A model generated the notes under the pieces. The model was given only the letters and a program-made list of their open reading frames with translations. It made no database searches and was not told where the DNA came from. Positions 18,566 to 28,030 of a DNA stretch of 64,000 bases are shown piece by piece. The stretch comes from Thalassospira lohafexi. GTDB taxonomy: Bacteria > Pseudomonadota > Alphaproteobacteria > Rhodospirillales > Thalassospiraceae. The first letter of the stretch is position 1, and each line of letters begins with the position of its first letter. The position numbers were made by a program, and so were the translations under genes. The DNA lies in assembly GCF_002844275.1 (NCBI RefSeq), contig NZ_NXGX01000005.1, positions 372,001 to 436,000 of the forward strand. The letters run 5' to 3'.

Positions 18566-20689
18566 TTAAGCAGCCCCTAACATGCTCGATTGTGGAAACC
18601 GCACAAGGTTGCCCTCATCCCAGTTCTGCGTATCTGATGACGTTTGGTCCTTGTCTGATCCGTCTTCGGTCGCATCCTCGTCACTTCCGGCAGAGGCCAC
18701 CGCCCGATCCAGCGATGCGGTCAGTTCCGTGACATTTCGTTCAACCTCGTCAGCACGACGGGTTAGATCGACGCTGAGTTTACGGGTCGCTTCGATGTCG
18801 TTCGAGACTTCAAAGATGGCCGAACTGACGTTATGGGCCGCATCCCCGGCAAGGGCGATCGCGCCTGTGATTTCTTCGGTTTCAAGGCGTTGTTGTTCAA
18901 CATCCCCTGCGACCTCATCGGAAATCGACATCATGTCGCGCACAGTCACACCGACGTCTTCCATGGATGCCACACACCGATCGGTTACAGCGCCCATGGC
19001 ATTGACGTGTTCGGTGATCTGTTCGGTGGCCTTTTCGGTTTGCCCGGCAAGGTTTTTGACCTCGGCGGCGACCACGGCGAACCCTTTGCCGGCATCACCA
19101 GCACGGGCAGCCTCAATCGTCGCATTAAGGGCCAGAAGATTGGTTTGACCGGCAATACCGCGGATCAGATCGACAATCTGTTCGATGCTGGTGGCGACTT
19201 CGCGCAGATCATCGACCGCCTTTGCCGATTGCTGGGTCGACCCAACCGCGTTCTGGGCAATACCGCGTTGACGTTCAACCCGGTTGGCGATCGAGCCGAT
19301 GGCATTGGTCAGCCGCACAGCAGCATCGCCAATCGCGGTTGCATGCGACTGGCTTTGTTCGGCGGCATCGGTTGCGGTTTCGGTCTGGGTGGTGACACGT
19401 TCGGCGGCGGCTGCGACCTCGGTCACGGCTTCGCGCATGCGGGTGACCTGATGGCTGACCGATTGGACCAGACCAGTGGTTTCGCCTTCGATGGTGTTGG
19501 CCATCGCGCCGAGAGAGGATCTGCGTTTTTCTTCTTCGATGCGTTGCAGGGTAATGCGTTCTTCGGCCATGGTTTCGATCTTGAGCGCATTGTCGCGGAA
19601 GATCGAAACGGTGCGGGCCATGGCGCCAAACTCATCACGACGATTGATATCGAAAAGATCAATCTCGGTGTCATTTTCACTTAAGCGGGTCATATCGCCG
19701 TTCACACGCTTAAGCGGGCGCAGGATGCTCATGGTGATGCCAAACGCCAGTGTCAGCGCGATCAGCACGCCAATCGCCGCAACAATGATGTTGGTTAGTG
19801 CCGAATTGGTTGAGTCCGCATGGGCGGCATCGACCAGTGCGGCCTGACGGGCCATGGCTTCTTCGCGGATGTTCTGGGTGATGGCCTGTACACCGCGTAC
19901 GGCCGTTTTAAAGTCATCCATTGATTGACGGAAACCGCCGATGGAGCCTTCAAGCTGATTGGCCCCTTGTTTGAGCAAATCATTGTCGCGCACAGCATAG
20001 GAGAACAGCTTTTTCTCGTTGCGCTTAAGCCCGTCAAAGGCCGATTTGATTTCTTCCTGAAGGTCGGTGAGCTCGGAGGTTTTGGCGCGTGCGGCCTCAA
20101 GGGCCTCTGGCGTGCGCACAATGGGGTATTGCAGGCTATTGACGATGGCGGCCAGATTAAACGCGCCCAGTTTATCGCCATATTTTTCAGCCATTACCGG
20201 ATCGCGCTTGGCGATGAATTCTTCGAGTTTGGCGGCCGATTGCCCAAGCTGACTGGCACCCAGCAACATGGTATCGGACGCAGCCGTCAGGTTTTCAGCG
20301 CGCAAGACAAGGGGTTCAAGCGTTGCGATGTAATCAGCCGTCAGGCTTTCGAGCGCGTCGGCACGATCCCCATCCCCGGCATCACGCAGGGCATCAACCA
20401 GTGTCGCACCGCTTTGTTCGGCAGCAGCGCGGATCGTGGCGATGCCTTCACGGTCCTGAATATCCACTGTCTGGGCAAACAGCAGGACCTGATTGGACAG
20501 GCGTTCAAGTTTGAGGGCGTAGTCATTGGCAAGGCCGACAAGGTTTGTGCTTTTGGCGATGCGATCAGCATGACCGCCAAACCCCAGAAGATAGGTTGAG
20601 GACAGCGCGCTTAAGCCCACAAGCAGGACAACCAGAACAAAGAAACCGGCAAAGATGCGCGATCCGATGCGAATACGATCAAGGAACAT
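18566..20689 (-). CDS. Methyl-accepting chemotaxis protein
   Basis: Transmembrane chemoreceptor of 707 residues. Helix 1 lies at about 10-33. A long helical periplasmic domain extends to about 285 and reads like a four-helix HBM/TorS-type sensor ([20 protein letters not shown] and similar). Helix 2 is at about 295-320, HAMP follows ([24 protein letters not shown]), then the signalling coiled coil. The conserved tip is [20 protein letters not shown] followed by [14 protein letters not shown]. The ATG at 20689 is chosen because the first helix begins ten residues later; a GTG extension to 20761 is unlikely. No CheB/CheR-tethering pentapeptide is visible at the C-terminus. The ligand is unknown. 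Confidence 0.94.
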   Translation of the reverse strand: MFLDRIRIGSRIFAGFFVLVVLLVGLSALSSTYLLGFGGHADRIAKSTNLVGLANDYALKLERLSNQVLLFAQTVDIQDREGIATIRAAAEQSGATLVDALRDAGDGDRADALESLTADYIATLEPLVLRAENLTAASDTMLLGASQLGQSAAKLEEFIAKRDPVMAEKYGDKLGAFNLAAIVNSLQYPIVRTPEALEAARAKTSELTDLQEEIKSAFDGLKRNEKKLFSYAVRDNDLLKQGANQLEGSIGGFRQSMDDFKTAVRGVQAITQNIREEAMARQAALVDAAHADSTNSALTNIIVAAIGVLIALTLAFGITMSILRPLKRVNGDMTRLSENDTEIDLFDINRRDEFGAMARTVSIFRDNALKIETMAEERITLQRIEEEKRRSSLGAMANTIEGETTGLVQSVSHQVTRMREAVTEVAAAAERVTTQTETATDAAEQSQSHATAIGDAAVRLTNAIGSIANRVERQRGIAQNAVGSTQQSAKAVDDLREVATSIEQIVDLIRGIAGQTNLLALNATIEAARAGDAGKGFAVVAAEVKNLAGQTEKATEQITEHVNAMGAVTDRCVASMEDVGVTVRDMMSISDEVAGDVEQQRLETEEITGAIALAGDAAHNVSSAIFEVSNDIEATRKLSVDLTRRADEVERNVTELTASLDRAVASAGSDEDATEDGSDKDQTSSDTQNWDEGNLVRFPQSSMLGAA

Positions 20690-21071
20690 GAGATATCCAA
20701 ACAGACAGATGAAGCGTTTGGCGCGATCCTTACCCCGTGCAGCCGGGCCGTTTTGTAACACTTAGATGAAATCCGCATTCATCCAGTGCTTTTTGGTCGT
20801 GACGATGGTTTTGCAAACTCACATCAACAATAATCACCCGATAAAATGTTCAAATGAACCTTTCCTATACAGAGATAGGGGGTCTTCCTGACCATTTGGA
20901 AAAGCCATAATCACACCAACTTGCCACGACATTCCGCCCAATGGTGCGAATCGGCGATTTGGAATGCCAGATACGGATGTTGATCGCGCACGCGACATAT
21001 GATGCGACAAGACAGATCAAGGGCCCTAACAGGCGACTGATTGTCGCCATGACAATATTGTCCAAGCTGGA
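20690..21071. other. Divergent intergenic region between chemoreceptor and AraC gene
   Basis: About 380 bp that must hold the promoters of both genes. It contains a 12-bp dyad made of GTTCA, AA and TGAAC (20848-20859) and the palindrome GACAATATTGTC near the AraC start, described separately. I see no coding potential. Confidence 0.5.
21051..21065. promoter_or_regulatory. Palindromic box before the AraC gene, repeated before azlC
   Basis: GACAATATTGTC (21051-21062) is a perfect 12-bp palindrome ending 9 bp before the AraC-family ATG. The 13-mer CAATATTGTCCAA (21053-21065) recurs exactly at 28954-28966 upstream of azlC. This suggests a common regulator, possibly the AraC protein itself; that is inference. 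Confidence 0.4.
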
Positions 21072-22019
21072 ATGTTGTTTTGGCGGTATAGTTGGCAAAT
21101 GTATCAGGCTCCGCAACATGGCCGGGCAGCAGGCCGTTTATCAACGGTCGCGACGCGCCCGCGCAAAACAGCCCCCGAGACTGCCCGTCACTGGCGGGTG
21201 GCTGATGGCATTGATTTGTTTGAAGCTGATTACAAGCACTTCACCTTTCCCAAGCACAGCCATGATTACTATGCGTTTGGCACCATCCTGAACGGGGCGG
21301 AACGGTTCATGACGCGCGGGACAAACTATGTCGCATCGCGCGGGCAGCTTTTGATGATGAACCCGATGCAGGTCCATGATGGCGGCCCGGCGTCAGATGA
21401 CGGTTATAACTACCAGATCATGTTTATCGCCCCGGAAATCTTTGGCAATCTGGTCAGTGAGATCTCGCCCAAGGATGTTGGTCTGCCATTTTTTGGCAAT
21501 TGCGTGGCCAACGACCCGGACCTGCATTTGCAGCTTCAGGGGCTCCATCGCATGTTCCGGCCCGAATTTGAACAGACCACAAGCCTTTTGGAACGCGACA
21601 GCCAGATGCTTTATAGTGCGGCGCGCCTGGCACTGCGTCATGCGGATGCGCCCCCCTATGTCTATCACCCCGGATCAGAAGACAAACGCGTCAAGGCGGT
21701 GATTGACTATATGGCCGCCCATCTGGATGCCAACATATCGCTTGATGAACTGGCCACCTTGACCGGGCTGAGCCGGTTTCACCTGCTGCGGGTATTTCGC
21801 GCGGCCACTGGCCAGCCCCCGCATGCCTATTTCAACCACATGCGGTTGCGCCGCGCCAAACGGATGCTGTTTGACGGATCATCCATTGCCGATGCGGCAG
21901 CGGCCACCGGGTTTTCTGACCAAAGCCATTTGAACCGGCATTTCAAAGGCATGTGGGGGGTCAGTCCGGGGGCGTTTATTGCCAATCTTGATCAGACATC
22001 GTCCAAAATTCCGAAATAG
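21072..22019 (+). CDS. AraC family transcriptional regulator with cupin sensor domain
   Basis: Regulator of up to 315 residues. The N-terminal part is an AraC-type cupin ligand domain (FPKHSHDYYAFGTILNG, then RGQLLMMNPMQVHDG). The C-terminal part has two helix-turn-helix motifs, ISLDELATLTGLSRFHLLRVF and SIADAAAATGFSDQSHLNRHFK, followed by GVSPGAF. Start is uncertain: ATGs at 21072 and 21099 both lack a strong ribosome binding site. Regulators of this layout often sit beside azlCD amino-acid exporter genes. Here azlCD lies 7 kb downstream, beyond the guanidino operon, but shares a 13-bp upstream box. Its last 28 bp overlap the convergent amidase gene. Confidence 0.88.
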   Translation: MLFWRYSWQMYQAPQHGRAAGRLSTVATRPRKTAPETARHWRVADGIDLFEADYKHFTFPKHSHDYYAFGTILNGAERFMTRGTNYVASRGQLLMMNPMQVHDGGPASDDGYNYQIMFIAPEIFGNLVSEISPKDVGLPFFGNCVANDPDLHLQLQGLHRMFRPEFEQTTSLLERDSQMLYSAARLALRHADAPPYVYHPGSEDKRVKAVIDYMAAHLDANISLDELATLTGLSRFHLLRVFRAATGQPPHAYFNHMRLRRAKRMLFDGSSIADAAAATGFSDQSHLNRHFKGMWGVSPGAFIANLDQTSSKIPK

Positions 22020-22795
22020 CTTTCCGGTCGGCGATCGCGCAAATACGGGAATTCCTTGCGTGATTTTTCAAGTGCGTCAAAGTCGAGATCGGCAATAATC
22101 AGGCAATCCTGATCGCCCGCACGGGCCAGATCGGACCACGGCGCACAAATCACACTTTTACCGACATAATTCAGGTCACCTTCCTGATCACAGCGGTTGG
22201 CATAGGCCAGAAACAGCTGATTTTCCATCGCGCGGACCGGCACCATCATTTCAGCAATCCGGTCAAACGGCGCCATCTGGGCGGTTGGTACCAGTAAAAG
22301 ATCACATTCCTTAAGTGCAATGCTGCGCACCAATTCAGGAAATTCAACGTCATAGCAGATCAGCATCGCGACCTTGATACCATTCCAGTCAATCACCAGC
22401 GGCATGTTGTTGCCCGGCGCAAAACAGGTGCGATCAAGATCACCAAACAGCTGAATTTTCCGATGGAGCAACCGCCGTTTGCCGGTTTTGTCAAACAGGG
22501 CACAGGCATTGTAATTGCGCCCATCCTCGCCCAATTCGCCAAAGCCAACCACAATCGCAATGCCAATGTCCCGGGCCATATCGGCAACCGCCGACAGGCT
22601 TTCGCCCGACAACCGTTCGGATTGCTGGATTATCCGGTCACGTCCGATGTTATAGCCGGTCAGATACATTTCCGGCGCAATGATCAGATCGGCCCCGGCA
22701 TCGCGTGCCTCACGCGCACGTTGCGCAAGGCACGCAATCCGGGTCGGTTTATCAATGACTGCGTCGGAGCCTGACTGATAAACCGCGATTTTCAT
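21992..22795 (-). CDS. Carbon-nitrogen hydrolase (nitrilase superfamily amidase, DavA-like)
   Basis: Cytosolic amidase of 267 residues with the nitrilase catalytic triad E42 (APEMYLTGYN), K113 (LHRKIQLFGD) and C147 (LICYDVEFPE). The blocks VPTAQMAPFD and RAMENQLFLAYANRC, and the FPYLRDRRPE ending, resemble 5-aminopentanamidase (DavA) and related omega-amidases more than N-carbamoylputrescine amidase. The start lies 3 bp after the ureohydrolase stop, so they are co-transcribed. With a guanidino ureohydrolase as partner, 4-guanidinobutyramide is an attractive substrate (inference). The gene ends inside the AraC gene on the other strand by 28 bp. Confidence 0.85.
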   Translation of the reverse strand: MKIAVYQSGSDAVIDKPTRIACLAQRAREARDAGADLIIAPEMYLTGYNIGRDRIIQQSERLSGESLSAVADMARDIGIAIVVGFGELGEDGRNYNACALFDKTGKRRLLHRKIQLFGDLDRTCFAPGNNMPLVIDWNGIKVAMLICYDVEFPELVRSIALKECDLLLVPTAQMAPFDRIAEMMVPVRAMENQLFLAYANRCDQEGDLNYVGKSVICAPWSDLARAGDQDCLIIADLDFDALEKSRKEFPYLRDRRPESYFGILDDV

Positions 22796-22798
22796 TGA

Positions 22799-23854
22799 TC
22801 ACGCCCTCGCCTTGCGCCGTTTGAGCGCATCGGTGACAAGGCAAAGTTCCTCAAACAGAACTTGTGCGCCGGCATGAGCAGTATTGGTGGTGGCGTCATA
22901 TTGCGGGGCGACTTCGACCACGTCGGCCCCGACAAAATCAAGCCCCCGAAGACCGCGCAAAATCGCCAGTGCTTCACGTGATGTCAGACCACCGATTTCC
23001 GGCGTACCAGTCCCCGGCGCAAAGGATGGATCAAGGCAATCGACATCAAAGGACAGATAAACCGGACCATCACCGACAACTTCGCGGGCCTTGGCAATGA
23101 CGGCCTCAACCCCCATTTGCGGCACTTCTTCGGCGTGGATGACGGTCATGCCGCTGTCATAGGAAAATTCCCACAGATATTCCGCGCCGCCGCGAATGCC
23201 GATCTGGATCGTGCGTTCAGGGTCGAGAACCCCGTCCATCACCGACTGGCGGAACGGGCCGCCATGATGGAATTTGGCGCCTTCGTATTCGCCGCTGGTA
23301 TCGCAATGGGCATCAAGATGGATCATGCCAACCGGACGATCCTTGCCCACCGCACGCTGGATCGAATAGGTGATGGAATGATCACCACCAATGGCAATCG
23401 GGATCACACCGGCATCAACGATTTTGGTAAAGTAATCCTCGATATCCTGATGGCAGCTTTCCAGCGAAAAACGGCTGCGAAACGGAACGTCGCCGATATC
23501 GGCAACCTTGCATTGGGCGCCGGGCACCATGCGCAACACATGTTCATACGGGCCAATGCGTTCGATATTACGCACCGCACGCGGGCCAAGCCGCGCCCCT
23601 GCCCGGTTGGTCACCCCCAAATCCATCGGCACCCCGACAAGCGCAACGTCAAGACCGGCAAAGTCATTCTTGGCCGCGTCCGGCGCAAAGGGTGCATCGA
23701 GGAATGTCGGCACACCGGCAAACGGCCATTTGCGTTCGCCACTGGCGGAAAACTGGGTTTCGGCCACTTCCCTGAAGTGCGGGTCGAACATATCGCCGCC
23801 TTTGGCGTTGCCGTATTTTTCGCGCAGTTTTGCGAGTTTTTCAGTGTTGACCAT
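22799..23854 (-). CDS. speB: Agmatinase/guanidinobutyrase family ureohydrolase
   Basis: Binuclear manganese hydrolase of 351 residues that releases urea from a guanidino compound. Metal ligands are H159 (GGDHS), D181-x-H183-x-D185 (DAHCD) and D270-x-D272 (SFDVDCLDP). The protein has a longer N-terminus than E. coli SpeB (306 residues), with FDPHFREVAETQFS before the core, as in many agmatinase-annotated enzymes of soil and marine bacteria. An AGGAGG site lies close to the ATG. It is flanked by an omega-amidase gene and a POT-type transporter operon on the same strand. Agmatine, 4-guanidinobutyrate and 3-guanidinopropionate are all possible substrates; the symbol follows the family name. Confidence 0.85.
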   Translation of the reverse strand: MVNTEKLAKLREKYGNAKGGDMFDPHFREVAETQFSASGERKWPFAGVPTFLDAPFAPDAAKNDFAGLDVALVGVPMDLGVTNRAGARLGPRAVRNIERIGPYEHVLRMVPGAQCKVADIGDVPFRSRFSLESCHQDIEDYFTKIVDAGVIPIAIGGDHSITYSIQRAVGKDRPVGMIHLDAHCDTSGEYEGAKFHHGGPFRQSVMDGVLDPERTIQIGIRGGAEYLWEFSYDSGMTVIHAEEVPQMGVEAVIAKAREVVGDGPVYLSFDVDCLDPSFAPGTGTPEIGGLTSREALAILRGLRGLDFVGADVVEVAPQYDATTNTAHAGAQVLFEELCLVTDALKRRKARA

Positions 23855-23907
23855 GGTGGCCTCCTTGATCCGTGTCGGACGTTATTGTTTCTTGGGATGC
23901 GTGCATA

Positions 23908-24714
23908 TTAACTGTCATCGTCATGGCGCCACGCGCCAAGCAAACGAGGCAAATCACCAAACCGGGCAATCAGGCCAAACACCACCACCGCGATGGCGAC
24001 AAACAGGACGGTGACCGACGCCATGGTTGGCGTGTAGCCATACCGTAAGGAATTGAAAATCTTGATCGGCAGGGTTTCGACCGTGAAGCCGACCGCCATA
24101 TAGGCAACAATGTATTCATTGAGCGACAGCACGAACGCAAACGCCATGCCCGATATGATGTACGGCAGGATCAATGGCAGGATGATGGTGCGCAAAATGG
24201 TACGGTCATCGGCCCCCATGGTTGCGGCGGCCTCGACCAGACTGTCATCGACGGCCTCAAACCCCAGCGTCAGGGTCACCAGCGGCAAGGTCACAAAGAA
24301 AATCCCGTGGCTGATCACAACCGTCCATGCCTGACCATAGGCCCCGGCCGTGGTCCAGAAACTTAAAAACCCAAGGGCAGTAATCACCGGCGGCAAGATA
24401 AAGGGCGCCAGCCCAAGAACCTGAACAATCCGGGCCCACGGGGCATGAAACCGCCACAGGAACCACGCCAGCGGAAAGGCAACCACCACCGCCAGACTGG
24501 ACGCCCCAACTGCAACACCGACACTGTTGAAAAGCGCACTGCGCCAACTGTCTTCGGTAAAAATCTGCGCGTACCAGTCAAGTGAGAAGCCTTCTGGCGG
24601 GAACGACAGCGATTTGCGTTCATTGAACGAAACCCCGGCCACCACCGCCAAGGGGGCGGCCATAAACAGTGCAATCGTTCCAAGGAACAGCCGCAGGATA
24701 AAGGTGTTGATCAT
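23908..24714 (-). CDS. ABC transporter permease, PotC type
   Basis: Inner-membrane permease of 268 residues from the spermidine/putrescine class. The first helix (LFLGTIALFMAAPLAVVAGVSF) is followed by SFPPEGFSLDWYAQIF, a stretch typical of PotC-like proteins. The EAA loop is EAAATMGADDRTILRTIILPLI. Its start overlaps the upstream permease stop by 4 bp. The gene belongs to the operon binding protein-ATPase-permease-permease-ureohydrolase-amidase, which argues for uptake of a polyamine or guanidino compound. Confidence 0.9.
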   Translation of the reverse strand: MINTFILRLFLGTIALFMAAPLAVVAGVSFNERKSLSFPPEGFSLDWYAQIFTEDSWRSALFNSVGVAVGASSLAVVVAFPLAWFLWRFHAPWARIVQVLGLAPFILPPVITALGFLSFWTTAGAYGQAWTVVISHGIFFVTLPLVTLTLGFEAVDDSLVEAAATMGADDRTILRTIILPLILPYIISGMAFAFVLSLNEYIVAYMAVGFTVETLPIKIFNSLRYGYTPTMASVTVLFVAIAVVVFGLIARFGDLPRLLGAWRHDDDS

Positions 24715-25562
24715 GCGGCGTTCTCCTTCTTGCCATAAAGAAGCGAGATCGCCACCAGCGACAGGCTGACCAGTACAAGAAACACCGCCATTGCGGCTGC
24801 AAACGGCATGTTCGACTGATAGATCGCCTGATCGGTAATCAGAACCGACAGCGTCCAGTGCGACGGTTTGCCCAACAGTTGCGGCAACAGATAACAGCCA
24901 AGTGCAAAGACAAACACCATGATCAGTGTCGAGACGATGCTGTTGCGCAAGGCTGGTACAACCACATTGAGGAAGCTGCGCACCGGCCCGGAACCCAGTG
25001 TCCGGGCGACTTCGACCAAGGATGGGTCAAGACGCGACAGGGCCGGAAACAGCACAAGAACGGTGTAGGGAAACGTTTGATACACCATGCCGGTCATGAC
25101 AGCACCGAAACTGGGCGATAACGACATGGGTTTATCGAGTATCCCAACCGCAACCAACAGGTTGCTTATGCCCGCTGTGCGCGACAGAAGCGTTGACCAG
25201 CCAAAGCCGATCAGAACTTCTGAAAGCGATAAGACCGACAGCAAAAACACCAGCCAGACCACCTGAGTGCGGCGGGCCATCCGGGTCAGGATATAGGTAA
25301 ACGGGAAAGCCAGCAGAACGGAAACGACCGCAACCAATGCCGCCAACCCGATCGAAAACCCAAGAATCCCGCCAAAGAACGATGTCAGGAACCGGGCATA
25401 GTTATCAAACACGAACGCCGGTTCATAAAAGGCCCCCTGAACGCGTTGGAAAAAGGACACCGCGATCATGATGCCAAACGGGATCACAAAGAAAACCATC
25501 AACATCCCGGCCGGAAAGCCGATGGAGGCGTAATCGGAAAACGTGCGCGGTTTGATTTTCAT
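24711..25562 (-). CDS. ABC transporter permease, PotB type
   Basis: Inner-membrane permease of 283 residues pairing with the PotC-type protein. It has a first helix at about 15-35 (FPAGMLMVFFVIPFGIMIAVSF), six predicted helices and an EAA-like loop VEVARTLGSGPVRSFLNVVVPAL. It overlaps both neighbours by 4 bp, which indicates tight translational coupling and equal stoichiometry. Substrate is inferred from the operon only. Confidence 0.9.
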   Translation of the reverse strand: MKIKPRTFSDYASIGFPAGMLMVFFVIPFGIMIAVSFFQRVQGAFYEPAFVFDNYARFLTSFFGGILGFSIGLAALVAVVSVLLAFPFTYILTRMARRTQVVWLVFLLSVLSLSEVLIGFGWSTLLSRTAGISNLLVAVGILDKPMSLSPSFGAVMTGMVYQTFPYTVLVLFPALSRLDPSLVEVARTLGSGPVRSFLNVVVPALRNSIVSTLIMVFVFALGCYLLPQLLGKPSHWTLSVLITDQAIYQSNMPFAAAMAVFLVLVSLSLVAISLLYGKKENAA

Positions 25563-26608
25563 GCGTCCCCCAGCACCACACAGGCGTCTTTGGGGAAATG
25601 CACCGAAACGGCGTCACCCGCGGCAATGTCGGGACGGTCCGACGGGGTGGTTATCGCGGTGATCTGCTGACCGGCGACCGACAAATACATCTCGATACTC
25701 GCGCCGAGGTCACGGATGTAAGACACCTCACCAGCCAAACACCCCGGTGTATTGTCTCCACTGCCAGCTGTTACCCGGATATTTTCCGGTCGCACCGACA
25801 CTGTCACATCCCCAGTGGCAGGTAGGTCATCGGCCAGCAATGTGCCCCCGGCCACGGCGAGTTTCCCCGAACCACTGATGCGCCCGGAGATTAAATTGGT
25901 TGAGCCGATGAAATCGGCGACGAAGGCATCCTTGGGTTTGCGATAAATTTCGACCGGCGGGGCAACCTGATGGACCTTGCCCTGAGACATGACGACGACA
26001 AGGTCGGCCATGGTCATGGCTTCGCGCTGGTCATGGGTGACAACAATGGTCGTGATACCCAGTTTTTGTTGCAGTTGCTTAAGCTCAATCTGCATGCTTT
26101 CGCGCAACTTGGCGTCAAGGGCCGAGAGCGGCTCATCCAGCAGAAACAGTTTTGGTTCCAACGCCAGAGCCCGGGCAATGGCCACCCGTTGTTTTTGTCC
26201 GCCAGAAAGTTTTGAAACCGGACGACCCGCCATATCAGGCAGTTGAACCAGATCAAGCAATCGCTTGACCGCTGCCAAGCAGTCGGCCTTGGATACCCCC
26301 CGAATGCGCAGCGGATAGACGATGTTTTCGCCAACCGTCAGATGCGGGAAAAGAGCCAGGTTCTGGAACACCATCCCGAAATCGCGTTTGTGGGTTGGAA
26401 TGCGTGTTACATCATCCCCATCCAGCAAGATACGACCCGCTGTCGCGGCTTCGAGCCCGGCAATCATGCGAAGCAAAGTTGTCTTGCCACAGCCCGACGG
26501 GCCCAACAGACAAACAAACTTGCCCTGCGGGATTGTAAGGCTGGTTTCGTGAACGGCGGTGAATTCGCCGAACTTTTTAACAATGGACTCAAAGACCAGA
26601 CCGGACAT
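25559..26608 (-). CDS. ABC transporter ATP-binding protein, PotA type
   Basis: ATPase of 349 residues. Walker A is GPSGCGKTT, the signature LSGGQKQRVAIARAL, Walker B LFLLDEPLSALD, and the H-loop VVTHDQREAMTMAD. A C-terminal TOBE domain from about residue 245 contains SVRPENIRV. The ATG at 26608 (MSGLVFESI) is preferred over 26641, because the core strand begins right after it. The gene is separated from the upstream binding-protein gene by 138 bp that contain a long stem-loop, while all downstream junctions overlap. Confidence 0.9.
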   Translation of the reverse strand: MSGLVFESIVKKFGEFTAVHETSLTIPQGKFVCLLGPSGCGKTTLLRMIAGLEAATAGRILLDGDDVTRIPTHKRDFGMVFQNLALFPHLTVGENIVYPLRIRGVSKADCLAAVKRLLDLVQLPDMAGRPVSKLSGGQKQRVAIARALALEPKLFLLDEPLSALDAKLRESMQIELKQLQQKLGITTIVVTHDQREAMTMADLVVVMSQGKVHQVAPPVEIYRKPKDAFVADFIGSTNLISGRISGSGKLAVAGGTLLADDLPATGDVTVSVRPENIRVTAGSGDNTPGCLAGEVSYIRDLGASIEMYLSVAGQQITAITTPSDRPDIAAGDAVSVHFPKDACVVLGDA

Positions 26609-26650
26609 TGGCGATCCTGTATGTGACGAAAGACGGGGCAACTAGGAAAA

Positions 26651-26711
26651 TGTCAGACAGCATGCCGGTGCAAGACCATGCACAGTGCAACAGGTGACAT
26701 GCTGCCTGACA
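26651..26711 (-). promoter_or_regulatory. Long intercistronic stem-loop between binding protein and ATPase genes
   Basis: TGTCAGACAGCATG (26651-26664) and CATGCTGCCTGACA (26698-26711) form 14-bp arms with one mismatch that becomes a G-U pair in the minus-strand RNA. The 33-nt apical part can form a second small hairpin (GTGCA with TGCAC). No T-run follows. Such structures after periplasmic binding-protein genes commonly stabilise the upstream message and lower expression of downstream cistrons. Confidence 0.6.
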
Positions 26712-26746
26712 AAATCAGCGATACGTGCGCGAAACCTGTGTCAGGT

Positions 26747-27856
26747 TCAGCTTACGATCAGTTCGGTCCATTTCTGCGACAGCCAGTCAGCGCGCTGCTG
26801 ATACATGTCGTACCGCGGAATGATCGGTTCGATTTCCGAGGAAACAGATGCGAATTCAGCATCGGTAAGGCTGGTTTTCGCCCGCGCCACGGTTGGAGAG
26901 GTCCCGACCTTGCGTGACAGAAGTGTTTGAATTTCTGGCTGGCTCATGAAGTCGATAAAGACATGTGCCAAATCAAGCTTTTCGGATGCCTTGGAAACGG
27001 CCCAACTACCGGAATCGTTGATGCCACCTTCTTTGGGGAAGGTCGAACGCACCGGATACCCATCCGCCGCGGCAAGACCGGCAACATCGTGGTAATACTG
27101 ACCCATCGGGATTTCACCCGATTTAAGTGCCTGTTCAAACTGGGCTTCGTCCCGGTACCAGAGTTGGACGTTGTCCTTGAGCTCGGCCAGCTTGTCCATG
27201 ACCTTCATGATACCTTCTTCGGTGTCGAGGATTTCCTGACCCCCGAAATAGGTCTTGGCCGTCACATCAAGCAGGAAGGAATTTGTCACCAGTGCGAGCA
27301 ATCCAAGCTGTCCGGCGCGGTCGGGCTTCCACAGCTCTTCCCAGCTGGATGGTGCCTGTGCAATCACATCGGAGTTGGAAACAAGGGTGATGTACCAGGT
27401 TACCGCACCAACGCCACAAACGCTGCCATCGTCATATTTATTAATGAAGGACGGCATGACGTTTTCGATATTCGGCATTTTTGCCGGATCAAGTTTTGCC
27501 CAGATGCCTGCGGCCGAACCACGCAGCATACTAACTTGCGAAATCATCGACACATCGGCAGGAGCCTGACCTGCACGGGCCGCCTGTTCGAGCTGAACCA
27601 ACCATGCCTCACCTGTCGGTTGGGCAATTGATTCAACCGAAATACCGGTCGCCTTGGTGAATTCCGGGAAGATGTGTTTATCGAAACTGTCTTTGAAATA
27701 GCCGCCATACGCACCGATTTTCAGGCTTTTTTCCTGTGCGCGCACGACGCCGGGGAAACCGGCAATACCCGCCATCGCCACTGCAGAACCGCCTGCAATC
27801 CCGGCTAAAACAGAACGGCGACTGATGCCCTTTTTGATGTCGTCCATGTGATCCAC
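26747..27856 (-). CDS. POT-type ABC transporter substrate-binding protein (Tat signal)
   Basis: Periplasmic binding protein of 369 residues, first gene of the uptake operon. The precursor has a twin-arginine type signal: ISRRSVLAGIAGGSAVAMAG, followed by a hydrophobic stretch and a likely cleavage after VVRA. The mature part follows the PotD/PotF pattern (KIGAYGGYFKDSFDKHIFPEFTKATGI near the start, then SWEELWKP). It is divergent from a LysR gene with a strong dyad between them. Met1 and Met4 are both possible starts. The ligand is probably a polyamine or a guanidino compound, inferred from the ureohydrolase and amidase genes downstream. Confidence 0.9.
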   Translation of the reverse strand: MDHMDDIKKGISRRSVLAGIAGGSAVAMAGIAGFPGVVRAQEKSLKIGAYGGYFKDSFDKHIFPEFTKATGISVESIAQPTGEAWLVQLEQAARAGQAPADVSMISQVSMLRGSAAGIWAKLDPAKMPNIENVMPSFINKYDDGSVCGVGAVTWYITLVSNSDVIAQAPSSWEELWKPDRAGQLGLLALVTNSFLLDVTAKTYFGGQEILDTEEGIMKVMDKLAELKDNVQLWYRDEAQFEQALKSGEIPMGQYYHDVAGLAAADGYPVRSTFPKEGGINDSGSWAVSKASEKLDLAHVFIDFMSQPEIQTLLSRKVGTSPTVARAKTSLTDAEFASVSSEIEPIIPRYDMYQQRADWLSQKWTELIVS

Positions 27857-27985
27857 CTCTGATACTTTGAACGCTGTTTGGGCGTCCGTTTTTGATTTTT
27901 TCCCGTCGTCGTTTTCCAGTGCGGCGACGTCGTATCAGCAGCAGATCAAATTGCGGCGGATTGAAAAATCACGTATTGCTGAAAC

Positions 27986-28009
27986 TTACTTTGGGAATCT
28001 TCAAAGTAA
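27986..28009. promoter_or_regulatory. Dyad in the LysR / binding-protein divergent promoter region
   Basis: TTACTTTG (27986-27993) and CAAAGTAA (28002-28009) are perfect 8-bp arms with an 8-bp spacer, which fits the T-N11-A style of LysR recognition sites. The site ends 21 bp before the LysR ATG and lies 130 bp upstream of the divergent binding-protein gene, so it can serve autoregulation and operon activation. Confidence 0.6.
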
Positions 28010-28030
28010 TGCACAGGGAGCACCCATCAC

